Assembly (NCBI GenBank): GCA_902495705.1
Contig: CABUXT010000018.1
Span: forward strand, 1 to 43,967
Length of the DNA stretch: 43,967 bases
Source of the DNA: an uncultured cyanobacterium
GTDB taxonomy: Bacteria; Cyanobacteriota; Vampirovibrionia; Gastranaerophilales; Gastranaerophilaceae
Reading direction: 5' to 3'
Below the pieces are notes generated by a model. It did no database searches and had not been told where the DNA came from. It worked only from the letters and a program-made list of their open reading frames with translations. Positions within the stretch are counted from its first letter, which is position 1, and each line of letters opens with the position of its first letter. Of the stretch, positions 1 to 7,415 are shown one piece after another. The translations under genes were made by a program, and so were the position numbers.

Positions 1-91
1 ATTGGCGGCTCGACCGGCTCAACGCAGCTCTCGCCAAGACGTGCTGGGTTCGCTACGCTCACACGGCGCACTTGCCAAAATCCGCAGTTCG
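1..91. repeat. Dispersed repeat module C, copy 1
   Basis: This block (starts attggcggctcgaccggc, ends ccaaaatccgcagttc) recurs almost unchanged at 40506-40596 and, inverted and interrupted by a 70-bp insertion, at 29812-29965. Its right end runs into a GGAATGAC-type end that other repeat modules here share. No open reading frame of note lies in it. It may be part of a larger array continuing outside the window. Confidence 0.8.
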
Positions 92-102
92 GAATGACAC
101 AT

Positions 103-197
103 TTTTCCTCGCCCCTTGTGGGACACTAGCCGAACCAACGAGCTATGCGAGTTGAGTGAGACTGCGTGCCGTATGGCTGAGGGGTAGGGAGAGGGGT
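103..197 (-). repeat. Dispersed repeat module D with 55-bp insert
   Basis: The block reads gccccttgtgggacactagc ... ctgaggggtagggagagggg. Similar blocks lie at 25258-25345 and 29708-29795 (opposite orientation) and at 35661-35748. The inner part, from CACTAGCC to TATGGCT, is absent from the matching sequence near 43829, so it behaves like an insertion. Confidence 0.75.
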
Positions 198-209
198 GTT
201 CAATTAGAA

Positions 210-278
210 ATTCTGAATAGGATAAAATCTACGTTGCTACGCAACTTGATTTTTAATCCTTTCAGAATGACATAGACC
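210..278 (+). repeat. Dispersed palindromic repeat module A, copy 1
   Basis: This is an imperfect palindrome. The arm ATTCTGAATAGGATAAAATC faces GATTTTTAATCCTTTCAGAA, with a nested GTTGC/GCAAC hairpin in the loop. Other copies are at 14171-14246, 30141-30220, 35859-35938 and 40283-40364. It sits just beyond the stop codon of the histidine kinase gene and could also act as its transcript end. Confidence 0.85.
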
Positions 279-287
279 TTTTTGTAA

Positions 288-1676
288 CTATTCATTTGGC
301 AGTGTGATTGTGAAAAGGCAGCCTTGTTGAGGTTCACTTTGGAGTTCAATTGTACCATTATGCAATTCGACAATGTTTTTTACGATTGCCAATCCTAGTC
401 CGGAACCTCCAAATTGTCGACTTCTTGCTTTATCCACTCGATAAAATCTTTCAAAAATTCTATCTTGGTGTTCTTGTGGTATTCCAACTCCGTAGTCTTG
501 AATTTTTATGGTAACTGTATTCTCGTTTTCGTCAAGAAAGACATCTATTTTGTTTGAGTTTGAATATCTTATGGCATTAGATATAAGGTTTGAAACAGCT
601 CGAGATAACAGCATTTTATCCCCATTATAAGAAATTTGCGACTTGTTTGAAATCAAATTTATCGGAATATCTTTTTCTGCCGTGTAGTTTATAATTTCTG
701 AAATCATATCGTTTAAAATAATTGGCTTGAAACCTTTGGTCTCATTGTATTTTTCGGTCTCAATTTCAGACAAATTTAGGATATCATTTACCAAATTATT
801 TATAACTTTGACTTGGTAGCTGATTATACCAAAACATTCGATATAACATTCTTTTGGTAAATTATTGTTATCCTCAATCAGCTCAACTGCACTATTTATC
901 GCAGTTAGTGGTGTTTTTATTTCATGAGAAATATTTTGAATAAATGTGGTTTTGTATTCTTCAAGTTTTTTCAATTTTTGGATTTGAAGTTTCAACCTTT
1001 GGGTCATTTTTTTGACAGAAAGCGCCAAATCTTCCAAAACTTCGATTTCAGGGACTTCTATTTTTGTATCCAAATCTCCGTTTGCGATTTTATTTACGCT
1101 GTTTTGAAATTCGTCAAACGGGATTTTTAATCGTTGCAAAACATAATAAATCCCACCCAAAGTAAGTATTATAAATAATCCGAGAAATATCCAAATTCTT
1201 TGCTGTGCTTGGATTATACTTTTGGTTACGACTTCTTCCGGCACTGTTAATTCAAGGTAATACGTTTTATCACCTGATTTCAGTTCTTTTACTTGTCCGA
1301 TAACCTTTTTGTCAGGAGATTTTTCCTTCATTATATTGGTATTGCTTTTTTGAGCAAGGTTTTCCCTCAATTCACCTGTATCAGAAGGATTTGAAGACGC
1401 TATATTTTTTTTGTTTGAATCAAAAATTCTAAATTTGATATCTTCATTTTCAAAATCTTTGCAGTATTTTTTTATAGAATCAACATCGCCAGTTTTTAGA
1501 TATGGTTTCAGTCCCCACTCAATTTGTTTTTGAAAAATTATGAGTTCGGATTTTTCTTCCTGCATATAAGAATTGCCAAAAGTTACGATATTATACCAAG
1601 AGAGCAATCCTAGCGTGATAATAATTCCAACTGAATATATAAAATTTTTGACCCAAAATTTTTCTCTTTTATTCAT
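288..1676 (-). CDS. Membrane sensor histidine kinase
   Basis: This is the sensor of a two-component system, expected to autophosphorylate and pass the phosphate to the regulator encoded just upstream. Counted from the upstream ATG at 1685, a membrane segment lies at about residues 14-32, an extracytoplasmic sensor region at about 34-160, a second membrane segment at about 163-183, then a HAMP-like linker. The HisKA motif NISHEIKTPL puts the phosphoacceptor at His254. The ATPase shows the N box (SNLISNAIRYS), the G1 motif DYGVGIP, the F box FERFYRVD and the G2 motif GGSGLGLAIV. I prefer the ATG at 1676 (462 residues), which has AAAGG nine bases ahead, over 1685, where AAAGG touches the start. 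The gene overlaps the regulator's stop by 8 bp, a sign of translational coupling. It resembles PhoR/VicK-type kinases, but the signal is unknown. Confidence 0.95.
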   Translation of the reverse strand: MNKREKFWVKNFIYSVGIIITLGLLSWYNIVTFGNSYMQEEKSELIIFQKQIEWGLKPYLKTGDVDSIKKYCKDFENEDIKFRIFDSNKKNIASSNPSDTGELRENLAQKSNTNIMKEKSPDKKVIGQVKELKSGDKTYYLELTVPEEVVTKSIIQAQQRIWIFLGLFIILTLGGIYYVLQRLKIPFDEFQNSVNKIANGDLDTKIEVPEIEVLEDLALSVKKMTQRLKLQIQKLKKLEEYKTTFIQNISHEIKTPLTAINSAVELIEDNNNLPKECYIECFGIISYQVKVINNLVNDILNLSEIETEKYNETKGFKPIILNDMISEIINYTAEKDIPINLISNKSQISYNGDKMLLSRAVSNLISNAIRYSNSNKIDVFLDENENTVTIKIQDYGVGIPQEHQDRIFERFYRVDKARSRQFGGSGLGLAIVKNIVELHNGTIELQSEPQQGCLFTITLPNE

Positions 1677-2361
1677 TATTTTCATCCTTTAATTTGTAGC
1701 CGACACCTCGGATAGTCTCTAAATTTGCGCCTGTTTCGCCAAGTTTTCTTCTGAGGTTTAATATTTGGACATCCATAGCCCTTTCAGATACTTCAAATCC
1801 GTCATCCCCACGCAAATATGACAATAATTGACTTCTTGAATATACTCGTTCTTGATTTTCTATAAACAGGCAAAGCAGTTCAAATTCAAAATTGGTAAGG
1901 TTAATAACCTCTCCGTCTTTGGTTTGAACGGTGTGTTTTAGTTTATCAATAATTATATTTTTATAAGTCAATTTGTCGCTCAAATTTTCGCCAAGATGAG
2001 CGTTAATTCTTGCTAATAAAATTTTATTGCTAAACGGTTTTGTCACATAGTCAATTGCACCGCAGCCAAAGCCTTCCAGTATATCCTCTTCCATTTTTCT
2101 TGCAGTAAGCATAATTATTGGAATAGATTTTAGCATTTCGTTATTTTTAATGATTTTGCATAGAGAAAATCCGTCAATTTCAGGAATCATCACATCAAGC
2201 AAAATCAAATCGGGCTTTTCTTTGACAGTAATATCAAGAGCAGTTTTGCCATCAAAAGCTTTTAAAATATTTTTGTAACCATCTGAAATTAGCACAAGTT
2301 CAATAAGTCTATTGATATGCTGTTCATCTTCAACTATTAAAATTTTAGCATTTTTATTCAT
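1669..2361 (-). CDS. OmpR/PhoB-family response regulator
   Basis: This is a two-domain DNA-binding response regulator of 230 residues, the usual family length. The receiver domain (about 5-120) has the acidic pair Glu11/Asp12, phosphoacceptor Asp56 in LILLDVMIP, the switch Thr86 in MLTAR and Lys108 in YVTKPF. A winged-helix effector domain follows (about 130-228), with the family's typical end VYSRSQLL ... RAMDVQILNLRRKLG ... TIRGVGYKL. It is the first gene of the pair with the histidine kinase, which starts inside its last codons. Target genes cannot be read from the sequence. The neighbouring metallophosphoesterase is 22 bp upstream on the same strand and may share the transcript. Confidence 0.95.
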   Translation of the reverse strand: MNKNAKILIVEDEQHINRLIELVLISDGYKNILKAFDGKTALDITVKEKPDLILLDVMIPEIDGFSLCKIIKNNEMLKSIPIIMLTARKMEEDILEGFGCGAIDYVTKPFSNKILLARINAHLGENLSDKLTYKNIIIDKLKHTVQTKDGEVINLTNFEFELLCLFIENQERVYSRSQLLSYLRGDDGFEVSERAMDVQILNLRRKLGETGANLETIRGVGYKLKDENNE

Positions 2362-2383
2362 AAGTTAATTATATTATATAATT

Positions 2384-3190
2384 TTATTCTGCTGCATTTT
2401 CATCATTTGAATGTAATTGAGTGTAAACCATAGGAATTTCTGAATCTATTTCTATGATTTTGTAACTTGAATTTTCAAAGAATTTATGAGTTACGATATT
2501 GTAAACTCCATTTTGAAATTCCTCTTGGTTATAGTGGTAGTGCCCTGAAATAATTGCAAGAACATTGTCGTGTTTTGCTAAAACTTCAAGGTAATTTTCT
2601 TTTTTATACAGTTTGTGAACCCTGGTTCTTGCATCTAACAATGGAAAATGTTGTAAAATGATAACTTTGTTGTTTTTATATTTAGTTAATTGTTTGTCGA
2701 GCCAATCAAGTTCAGACTCCTTGTAGTATCCGCCTTGTCCTGGAATAACTTCTTTAACGCCATCCATAACAACAAAAATGATATCTTTATCTTTGAATAC
2801 ATAATTAGGTTTGTTTGGGTGATAAGAGCCTAAAATTTTGCGAATTTCATTCATATATAATTTTTTATCAAGTCCTTGAGATTTGAATACATCGTGGTTG
2901 CCCAAAGTAACATAGGTTTTGAAATTCAAATTTTTAATTGTGTGCAAAAATAAATCCAAATCTTCAATTCTTGCTTTATCAATGTTATCACCTGTAAAGA
3001 CAACAAAATCAATATCTTTGTTTGAATATTTTTTGTTAATGTCATTGACAAATGTTTCAAGTCTTGATTTGTTAGCTTGGGTTAAGTGGACATCTGTAAC
3101 TTGAATAAATTTAACATTTTGAGCATTAGCTTGTAAGGTGCAAAACATTAATAATGAAATTCCGAATAATAATTTTAGTATCTTTCTCAT
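2384..3190 (-). CDS. Exported calcineurin-like metallophosphoesterase
   Basis: A 268-residue protein with a clear N-terminal signal peptide (MRKILKLLFGISLLMFCTLQANA, cleavage near residue 23), so it acts outside the cytoplasmic membrane. The metallophosphoesterase metal-binding motifs appear in order: TDVH (Asp33, His35), FTGDNID, TLGNHDVF, LQHFPLL and SGHYHYN. These are the five blocks expected to hold a two-metal centre. The family includes cyclic nucleotide phosphodiesterases, purple acid phosphatase-like enzymes and UDP-sugar hydrolases, and the substrate cannot be assigned. It lies directly upstream of the two-component genes in the same orientation and may form one operon with them. Confidence 0.9.
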   Translation of the reverse strand: MRKILKLLFGISLLMFCTLQANAQNVKFIQVTDVHLTQANKSRLETFVNDINKKYSNKDIDFVVFTGDNIDKARIEDLDLFLHTIKNLNFKTYVTLGNHDVFKSQGLDKKLYMNEIRKILGSYHPNKPNYVFKDKDIIFVVMDGVKEVIPGQGGYYKESELDWLDKQLTKYKNNKVIILQHFPLLDARTRVHKLYKKENYLEVLAKHDNVLAIISGHYHYNQEEFQNGVYNIVTHKFFENSSYKIIEIDSEIPMVYTQLHSNDENAAE

Positions 3191-3247
3191 AACACTAAAA
3201 TATTAATAAATCTTTGTTAGTTTATTGTTAGGGGTGTATATATATAA

Positions 3248-3276
3248 AGTGGCGCGGACAAAATGTACGCGCCACT
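3248..3276 (-). terminator. Rho-independent terminator after clpB
   Basis: Read on the minus strand, AGTGGCGCG pairs with CGCGCCACT around an 11-base loop and runs into an AT-rich TTTATATATA tail. It sits about 30 bp past the clpB stop codon and separates clpB from the metallophosphoesterase gene. Confidence 0.85.
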
Positions 3277-3305
3277 CCTGTAATATAGATGAAGAATAGA
3301 ATAGA

Positions 3306-5906
3306 TTATACTTTTTCAAATTTCAGTTTATCATCATCAACATCAATTTTGATTTTGTCACCTTTTAAGAATTTTTGAGCAAGAATCAATTTTGATAATG
3401 GGTTTTCTACTTGTTGACGAATTACTCGTTTCAATGGTCTTGCACCATATACAGGGTTGAAACCTTGAGTTGCCAAAAATTCTTTAGCCTCATCAGTGAT
3501 TACAAATTCTAATTCTTGGTCTTTTAACAAATTACGTAAGTAATCCATTTGGATATCTACGATTTTGCTCAATTGTTGTAAATTCAAGGCTTTGAAGAAA
3601 ATTGTTTCATCAATTCTGTTCAAAAATTCAGGTTTGAAGTGTTGACGCAATACTGCAAGAACTTTTTCTTTTGTATTGTTAAATTCTTCAGGTGATACCA
3701 TTGAATTTAATGAGTTTTCCAAGATGATATCTGAACCGATGTTACTTGTCATTATTATTAATGTGTTTTTGAAATCAACGGTTCTGCCTTTTGAATCAGT
3801 CAAACGACCATCATCAAAGATTTGTAACATGATATTGAATACGTCAGGGTGTGCTTTTTCGATTTCATCAAATAACACAACTGAATAAGGTTTTCTTCTT
3901 ACAGCCTCTGTAAGTTGACCGCCTTCTTCATATCCGACATATCCCGGAGGCGCTCCGACAAGTCTTGCAACATTGTGTTTTTCCATATATTCAGACATAT
4001 CAATACGGATTAGAGCATCTTCATCGTTGAACATAAATTCAGCCAAAGATTTTGCCAATTCGGTTTTACCAACACCGGTTGGCCCTAAGAATAAGAAAGT
4101 ACCAATCGGACGTTTAGGGTCTTTCAAACCTGAACGAGCACGACGGATTGCATCAGATACAGTATCAACTGCTTCATCTTGTCCAACCAATCTTTTGTGC
4201 AAAATATCTTCCATGTGCAACAATTTTTGCATTTCTGATTCAACAAGTTTGGTTACAGGAATTCCTGTCCATTTTGAAACAACTTCATCAATATCTGTTG
4301 CGGTTACTTCTTCTTTTAGAAGTTTGTTGTCTGTATGTTCTTTGTTTTGACAAGCTTTTAATTTCTTTTCCAATTCAAGAAGTTTGCCGTATTTCAATTC
4401 AGCTGCAGTTTGCAAATCCGTGTTTCTTTCAGCCTCTTCAATTTGGGTTTTAACTTTGTTGATTTCATCTTTTACATCTGCTTCTGATGTAATTGATGCT
4501 TTTTCTTTTTCCCATTGAGCTTTCATTACATTGATTTTGCCTTCAAGTTCTGTTACTTGTTTTGTAATATCTTCAACCTTGGCTTTTGCCTCATCTGAAT
4601 CTTCTTTTTTCAATGCTTCACGTTCGATTTCCAATTGGATTTTTTGTCTCATCATTGTATCAATCTCTTCAGGCATTGAATCAATTTCTATACGTAATGA
4701 ACTTGCAGCCTCATCAATCAAGTCGATTGCTTTATCAGGTAAAAATCTGTCTGTAATATATCTGTCTGATAATTTTGCAGCCTCAATGATTGCGCTATCA
4801 AGGATTCTTACTCCGTGGTGAACTTCGTATTTTTCTTTTAGACCACGCAAAATACTGATTGTGTCTTCAACTGACGGTTCATCAACCATAACAGGTTGGA
4901 AACGTCTTTCAAGAGCGGGGTCTTTTTCGATATATTTACGATATTCGTTGATTGTTGTAGCACCAATGGTTCTTAGAACGCCACGAGCAAGCATTGGTTT
5001 TAACAAGTTACCCGCATCCATTGAACCTTCTGTTGAACCTGCGCCAACAACGGTGTGCAACTCATCAATGAACATAACGATTTCACCGTTTGACTCTTCA
5101 ACTTCTTTCAACACGGCTTTCAATCTTTCTTCAAATTCACCTCTGAATTTTGCACCGGCAACAAGAGCACCTAAGTCAAGAGAAATCAATTTAACATCTT
5201 TCAGACTTTCCGGAACATCTCCTCTTACTATACGTTGAGCTAAACCTTCAACAATAGCGGTTTTACCAACCCCCGGTTCACCGATTAAAACAGGGTTGTT
5301 TTTTGTACGTCTGTTCAATACTTGTATAATTCTTCTAACTTCTTCGTCTCTGCCGATTACAGGGTCAAGTTTGCCTTTTTTTGCAAGTGCGGTTAAATCG
5401 GTAGAATATTTTTCCAAAGCTTTCATATTTTCTTCTGCGTTTTTGCTATCCACTTTTTTATTACCTCTTATTTTTTTCATTGCATCTAATACGGTGCCGG
5501 AGCGAACTCCATAATCTTCTAACAAAGATTTGATATTGCTGTTGTCAAGTTTTGCCATTCCAAGTAAAATAGCCTCAATTCCAACAAAATCATCTTTTAA
5601 TTTTTGACTTTCATCCATCGCAAGTTCTAACAATCTTCTTGTATCGTTAGACAAATACAAGCTTTGCGGATTTATTGGTCCTGAGATTTTTGGAAAACCT
5701 TCGACACGTTGAACTATTCTATTAATAAAGTTTTGATTCAACAAGTTTAATTCTGTCAAATAGTCTTTGATAATTCCGTTATCCTTAATCATAGTAAGCA
5801 TTATATGCTCAGGCTCCATTTGGGAGTTCTGATAGGAATTCATCAGGGCATTTGCACTTGATAAAATCTCTTGAGAATAATTTGTAAATTTGTCAAAATC
5901 TAACAT
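3306..5906 (-). CDS. clpB: ATP-dependent disaggregase ClpB
   Basis: A complete 866-residue Hsp100 chaperone, a hexameric AAA+ protein that threads aggregated proteins through its pore together with DnaK. Visible parts: the Clp N-domain (about 1-145), the first AAA domain with Walker A GEPGVGKT (209-216) and Walker B VMFIDELHT, the long charged coiled-coil middle domain that marks ClpB rather than ClpA/C, and the second AAA domain with Walker A GPTGVGKTE and the block RIDMSEYMEKHNVARLVGAPPGY (quoted in part: RIDMSEYMEK). The ATG is preceded by GGAG nine bases ahead. No CIRCE-like inverted repeat (TTAGCACTC-N9-GAGTGCTAA) was seen upstream. The 200 bp ahead of it are shared with a divergent plus-strand operon. 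Confidence 0.98.
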   Translation of the reverse strand: MLDFDKFTNYSQEILSSANALMNSYQNSQMEPEHIMLTMIKDNGIIKDYLTELNLLNQNFINRIVQRVEGFPKISGPINPQSLYLSNDTRRLLELAMDESQKLKDDFVGIEAILLGMAKLDNSNIKSLLEDYGVRSGTVLDAMKKIRGNKKVDSKNAEENMKALEKYSTDLTALAKKGKLDPVIGRDEEVRRIIQVLNRRTKNNPVLIGEPGVGKTAIVEGLAQRIVRGDVPESLKDVKLISLDLGALVAGAKFRGEFEERLKAVLKEVEESNGEIVMFIDELHTVVGAGSTEGSMDAGNLLKPMLARGVLRTIGATTINEYRKYIEKDPALERRFQPVMVDEPSVEDTISILRGLKEKYEVHHGVRILDSAIIEAAKLSDRYITDRFLPDKAIDLIDEAASSLRIEIDSMPEEIDTMMRQKIQLEIEREALKKEDSDEAKAKVEDITKQVTELEGKINVMKAQWEKEKASITSEADVKDEINKVKTQIEEAERNTDLQTAAELKYGKLLELEKKLKACQNKEHTDNKLLKEEVTATDIDEVVSKWTGIPVTKLVESEMQKLLHMEDILHKRLVGQDEAVDTVSDAIRRARSGLKDPKRPIGTFLFLGPTGVGKTELAKSLAEFMFNDEDALIRIDMSEYMEKHNVARLVGAPPGYVGYEEGGQLTEAVRRKPYSVVLFDEIEKAHPDVFNIMLQIFDDGRLTDSKGRTVDFKNTLIIMTSNIGSDIILENSLNSMVSPEEFNNTKEKVLAVLRQHFKPEFLNRIDETIFFKALNLQQLSKIVDIQMDYLRNLLKDQELEFVITDEAKEFLATQGFNPVYGARPLKRVIRQQVENPLSKLILAQKFLKGDKIKIDVDDDKLKFEKV

Positions 5907-6067
5907 CTACATCAACTCCATTCAACTAATTTTCTATATTTTTATTTTAACGTTATTTTTGCCAAAGTCATTTGAAATTAACTTTTATTTAATTATTTGT
6001 AGTTGCTTTTTATGATTGTCAGGCGGATGTTTTCAAGTAACTATTTGTAATAACATGTTTCATTTTC

Positions 6068-6096
6068 TTGCACAAACTTTTTTTTGATAGTAAAAT
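6068..6096 (+). promoter_or_regulatory. Predicted sigma-70 promoter of the envelope operon
   Basis: TTGCAC and TAAAAT are separated by 17 bases. They lie 25 bp ahead of the start of the 34-residue membrane peptide and can serve the whole plus-strand run to lpxB. Confidence 0.6.
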
Positions 6097-6120
6097 ACAA
6101 AATATATAAGGGGAGAATTT

Positions 6121-6225
6121 ATGGAATTTTTCAGAAAACATCAGAAGATTATAATGCTTATAATTGGGCTGACTTTTATAGCTTGGTCAGTGGGATTAAT
6201 GTTGTTACCGATAATTATAAAATAG
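6121..6225 (+). CDS. 34-residue single-span membrane peptide
   Basis: This short gene has an ATG behind AAGGGGAGA at good spacing, one hydrophobic span (IIMLIIGLTFIAWSVGLMLL) and a positively charged N-terminus (MEFFRKHQK). It lies between a predicted promoter and the peptidase gene, whose ATG is 7 bp past its stop, so it is very likely translated. The N-terminal wording FFRKHQKII...GLTFIAW resembles the membrane anchor of SurA/PpiD-type periplasmic foldases, but no foldase domain follows. It may be a stand-alone micro-protein or the remnant of such a gene. Function unknown. Confidence 0.6.
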   Translation: MEFFRKHQKIIMLIIGLTFIAWSVGLMLLPIIIK

Positions 6226-6232
6226 TATAAAA

Positions 6233-7393
6233 ATGAGTATAAAAAATACATTAAAATATCTTTTAATAAGCTGGATTTTGGTAGGAGCTGTTGCGGCTCC
6301 GACTTTTGCAGCGCAGTCAAAATCTTCTTTGACTCAAAAATTAAAACAAACAAATAACAAGCGTTATTACTTCCAGCAAAAGAAACGACAAGCTGATTTA
6401 AAACTAAGAACCGAAAGAAATAAATTAAGCAACAACCAACAAAAACTTGAAAAGGCGCAAGTAGAACTTCAAAATACAACTGTTCGTTATAATTCGTTGG
6501 TGTCAAATTTGAGTTCTATGGAACGTCAACTTAATACGGCTATTTATGAATTCAGGTCAATTGATGCTCAGATGAAATCAAGAATCCGTCAGGTATATAA
6601 ACACCAACGTTCAGGCATGTTTGAATTGATTTTGTCAGCAACGGATGTTAATAGCATGATGGACATGTTCTATTATGAAAAAATCGTTATTCAGGATGAT
6701 TACCGCAGAATGCAGTTAGTGAAAGCAAAAGCTAACCAAATTGCAATGTTGAAAACACAAGTTGAATCTCAAAGACGAATGGTTGAGGCATCAATAAGAG
6801 ATATTAATAATCAAAAAGCTACAATTCAAGGTTCAATTGCAGAAAACAAAAATATGATTGAACGCTTGCAAAAAGATAAAAGTTATTATGAACGTTCTGA
6901 AAGAGAATTGGCAAGACAATCAGCAAGTATTCAGAGCATGATTGAGAGTTTGACAAGAAGAAATGCAAGCTCAGGCTCATCTCAAGTCCATGTATCTTCA
7001 ACAGGATTCAGTTATCCTATTTCAGGACCTATTACATCTCCATTCGGTTGGAGAACTCACCCAATATTTAAGAGCAGAATTTTCCACTCAGGTATTGATA
7101 TTGCAGGTCCAAACGGCGGAGCTATCAGAGCCTCTAACGATGGTAAAGTTATTTACTCAGGCTGGTATGGCGGATATGGTAAGGTTGTAATCCTTGACCA
7201 CGGTGTAATTAACGGAAAACCTATCACTACATTGTATGGTCACATGTCAGCAATCAATGTCAGCAACGGACAATTTGTTAAAAAAGGTCAAACAGTCGGA
7301 CGAGAAGGTTCTACAGGTTACAGTACGGGTCCTCACTGTCACTTTGAGGTTCGTGTAAACGGTAAACCGACAAACCCATTGAATTATATTTAG
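6233..7393 (+). CDS. M23-family murein peptidase (EnvC/NlpD-like)
   Basis: A 386-residue exported protein: signal peptide (about 1-27, cut after PTFAA), a long coiled coil rich in Lys, Gln and Glu (about 30-240), a short Ser/Gly linker, then a LytM/M23 domain (about 262-386). The zinc ligands are all present: His285 and Asp289 in HSGID, and His370 in the HCH motif (368-370). The active-site histidine lies in TLYGHM. The fold and coiled coil match EnvC-type septal hydrolase regulators, but because the metal ligands are intact it may cleave peptidoglycan cross-links itself. It is followed after 22 bp by the LptD-like gene, which suggests shared expression of cell-wall and outer-membrane functions. 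Confidence 0.93.
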   Translation: MSIKNTLKYLLISWILVGAVAAPTFAAQSKSSLTQKLKQTNNKRYYFQQKKRQADLKLRTERNKLSNNQQKLEKAQVELQNTTVRYNSLVSNLSSMERQLNTAIYEFRSIDAQMKSRIRQVYKHQRSGMFELILSATDVNSMMDMFYYEKIVIQDDYRRMQLVKAKANQIAMLKTQVESQRRMVEASIRDINNQKATIQGSIAENKNMIERLQKDKSYYERSERELARQSASIQSMIESLTRRNASSGSSQVHVSSTGFSYPISGPITSPFGWRTHPIFKSRIFHSGIDIAGPNGGAIRASNDGKVIYSGWYGGYGKVVILDHGVINGKPITTLYGHMSAINVSNGQFVKKGQTVGREGSTGYSTGPHCHFEVRVNGKPTNPLNYI

Positions 7394-7415
7394 GGATAAA
7401 CAAGGAAGGTAAAGA

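Noticed and set aside
3676..5514. Several plus-strand open frames of 70-125 codons opposite clpB
   Set aside because: They are shadows of clpB on the other strand: no ribosome sites, unusual composition, and no recognisable protein.
5907..6060. CIRCE heat-shock operator ahead of clpB
   Set aside because: No TTAGCACTC-N9-GAGTGCTAA-like inverted repeat is present.
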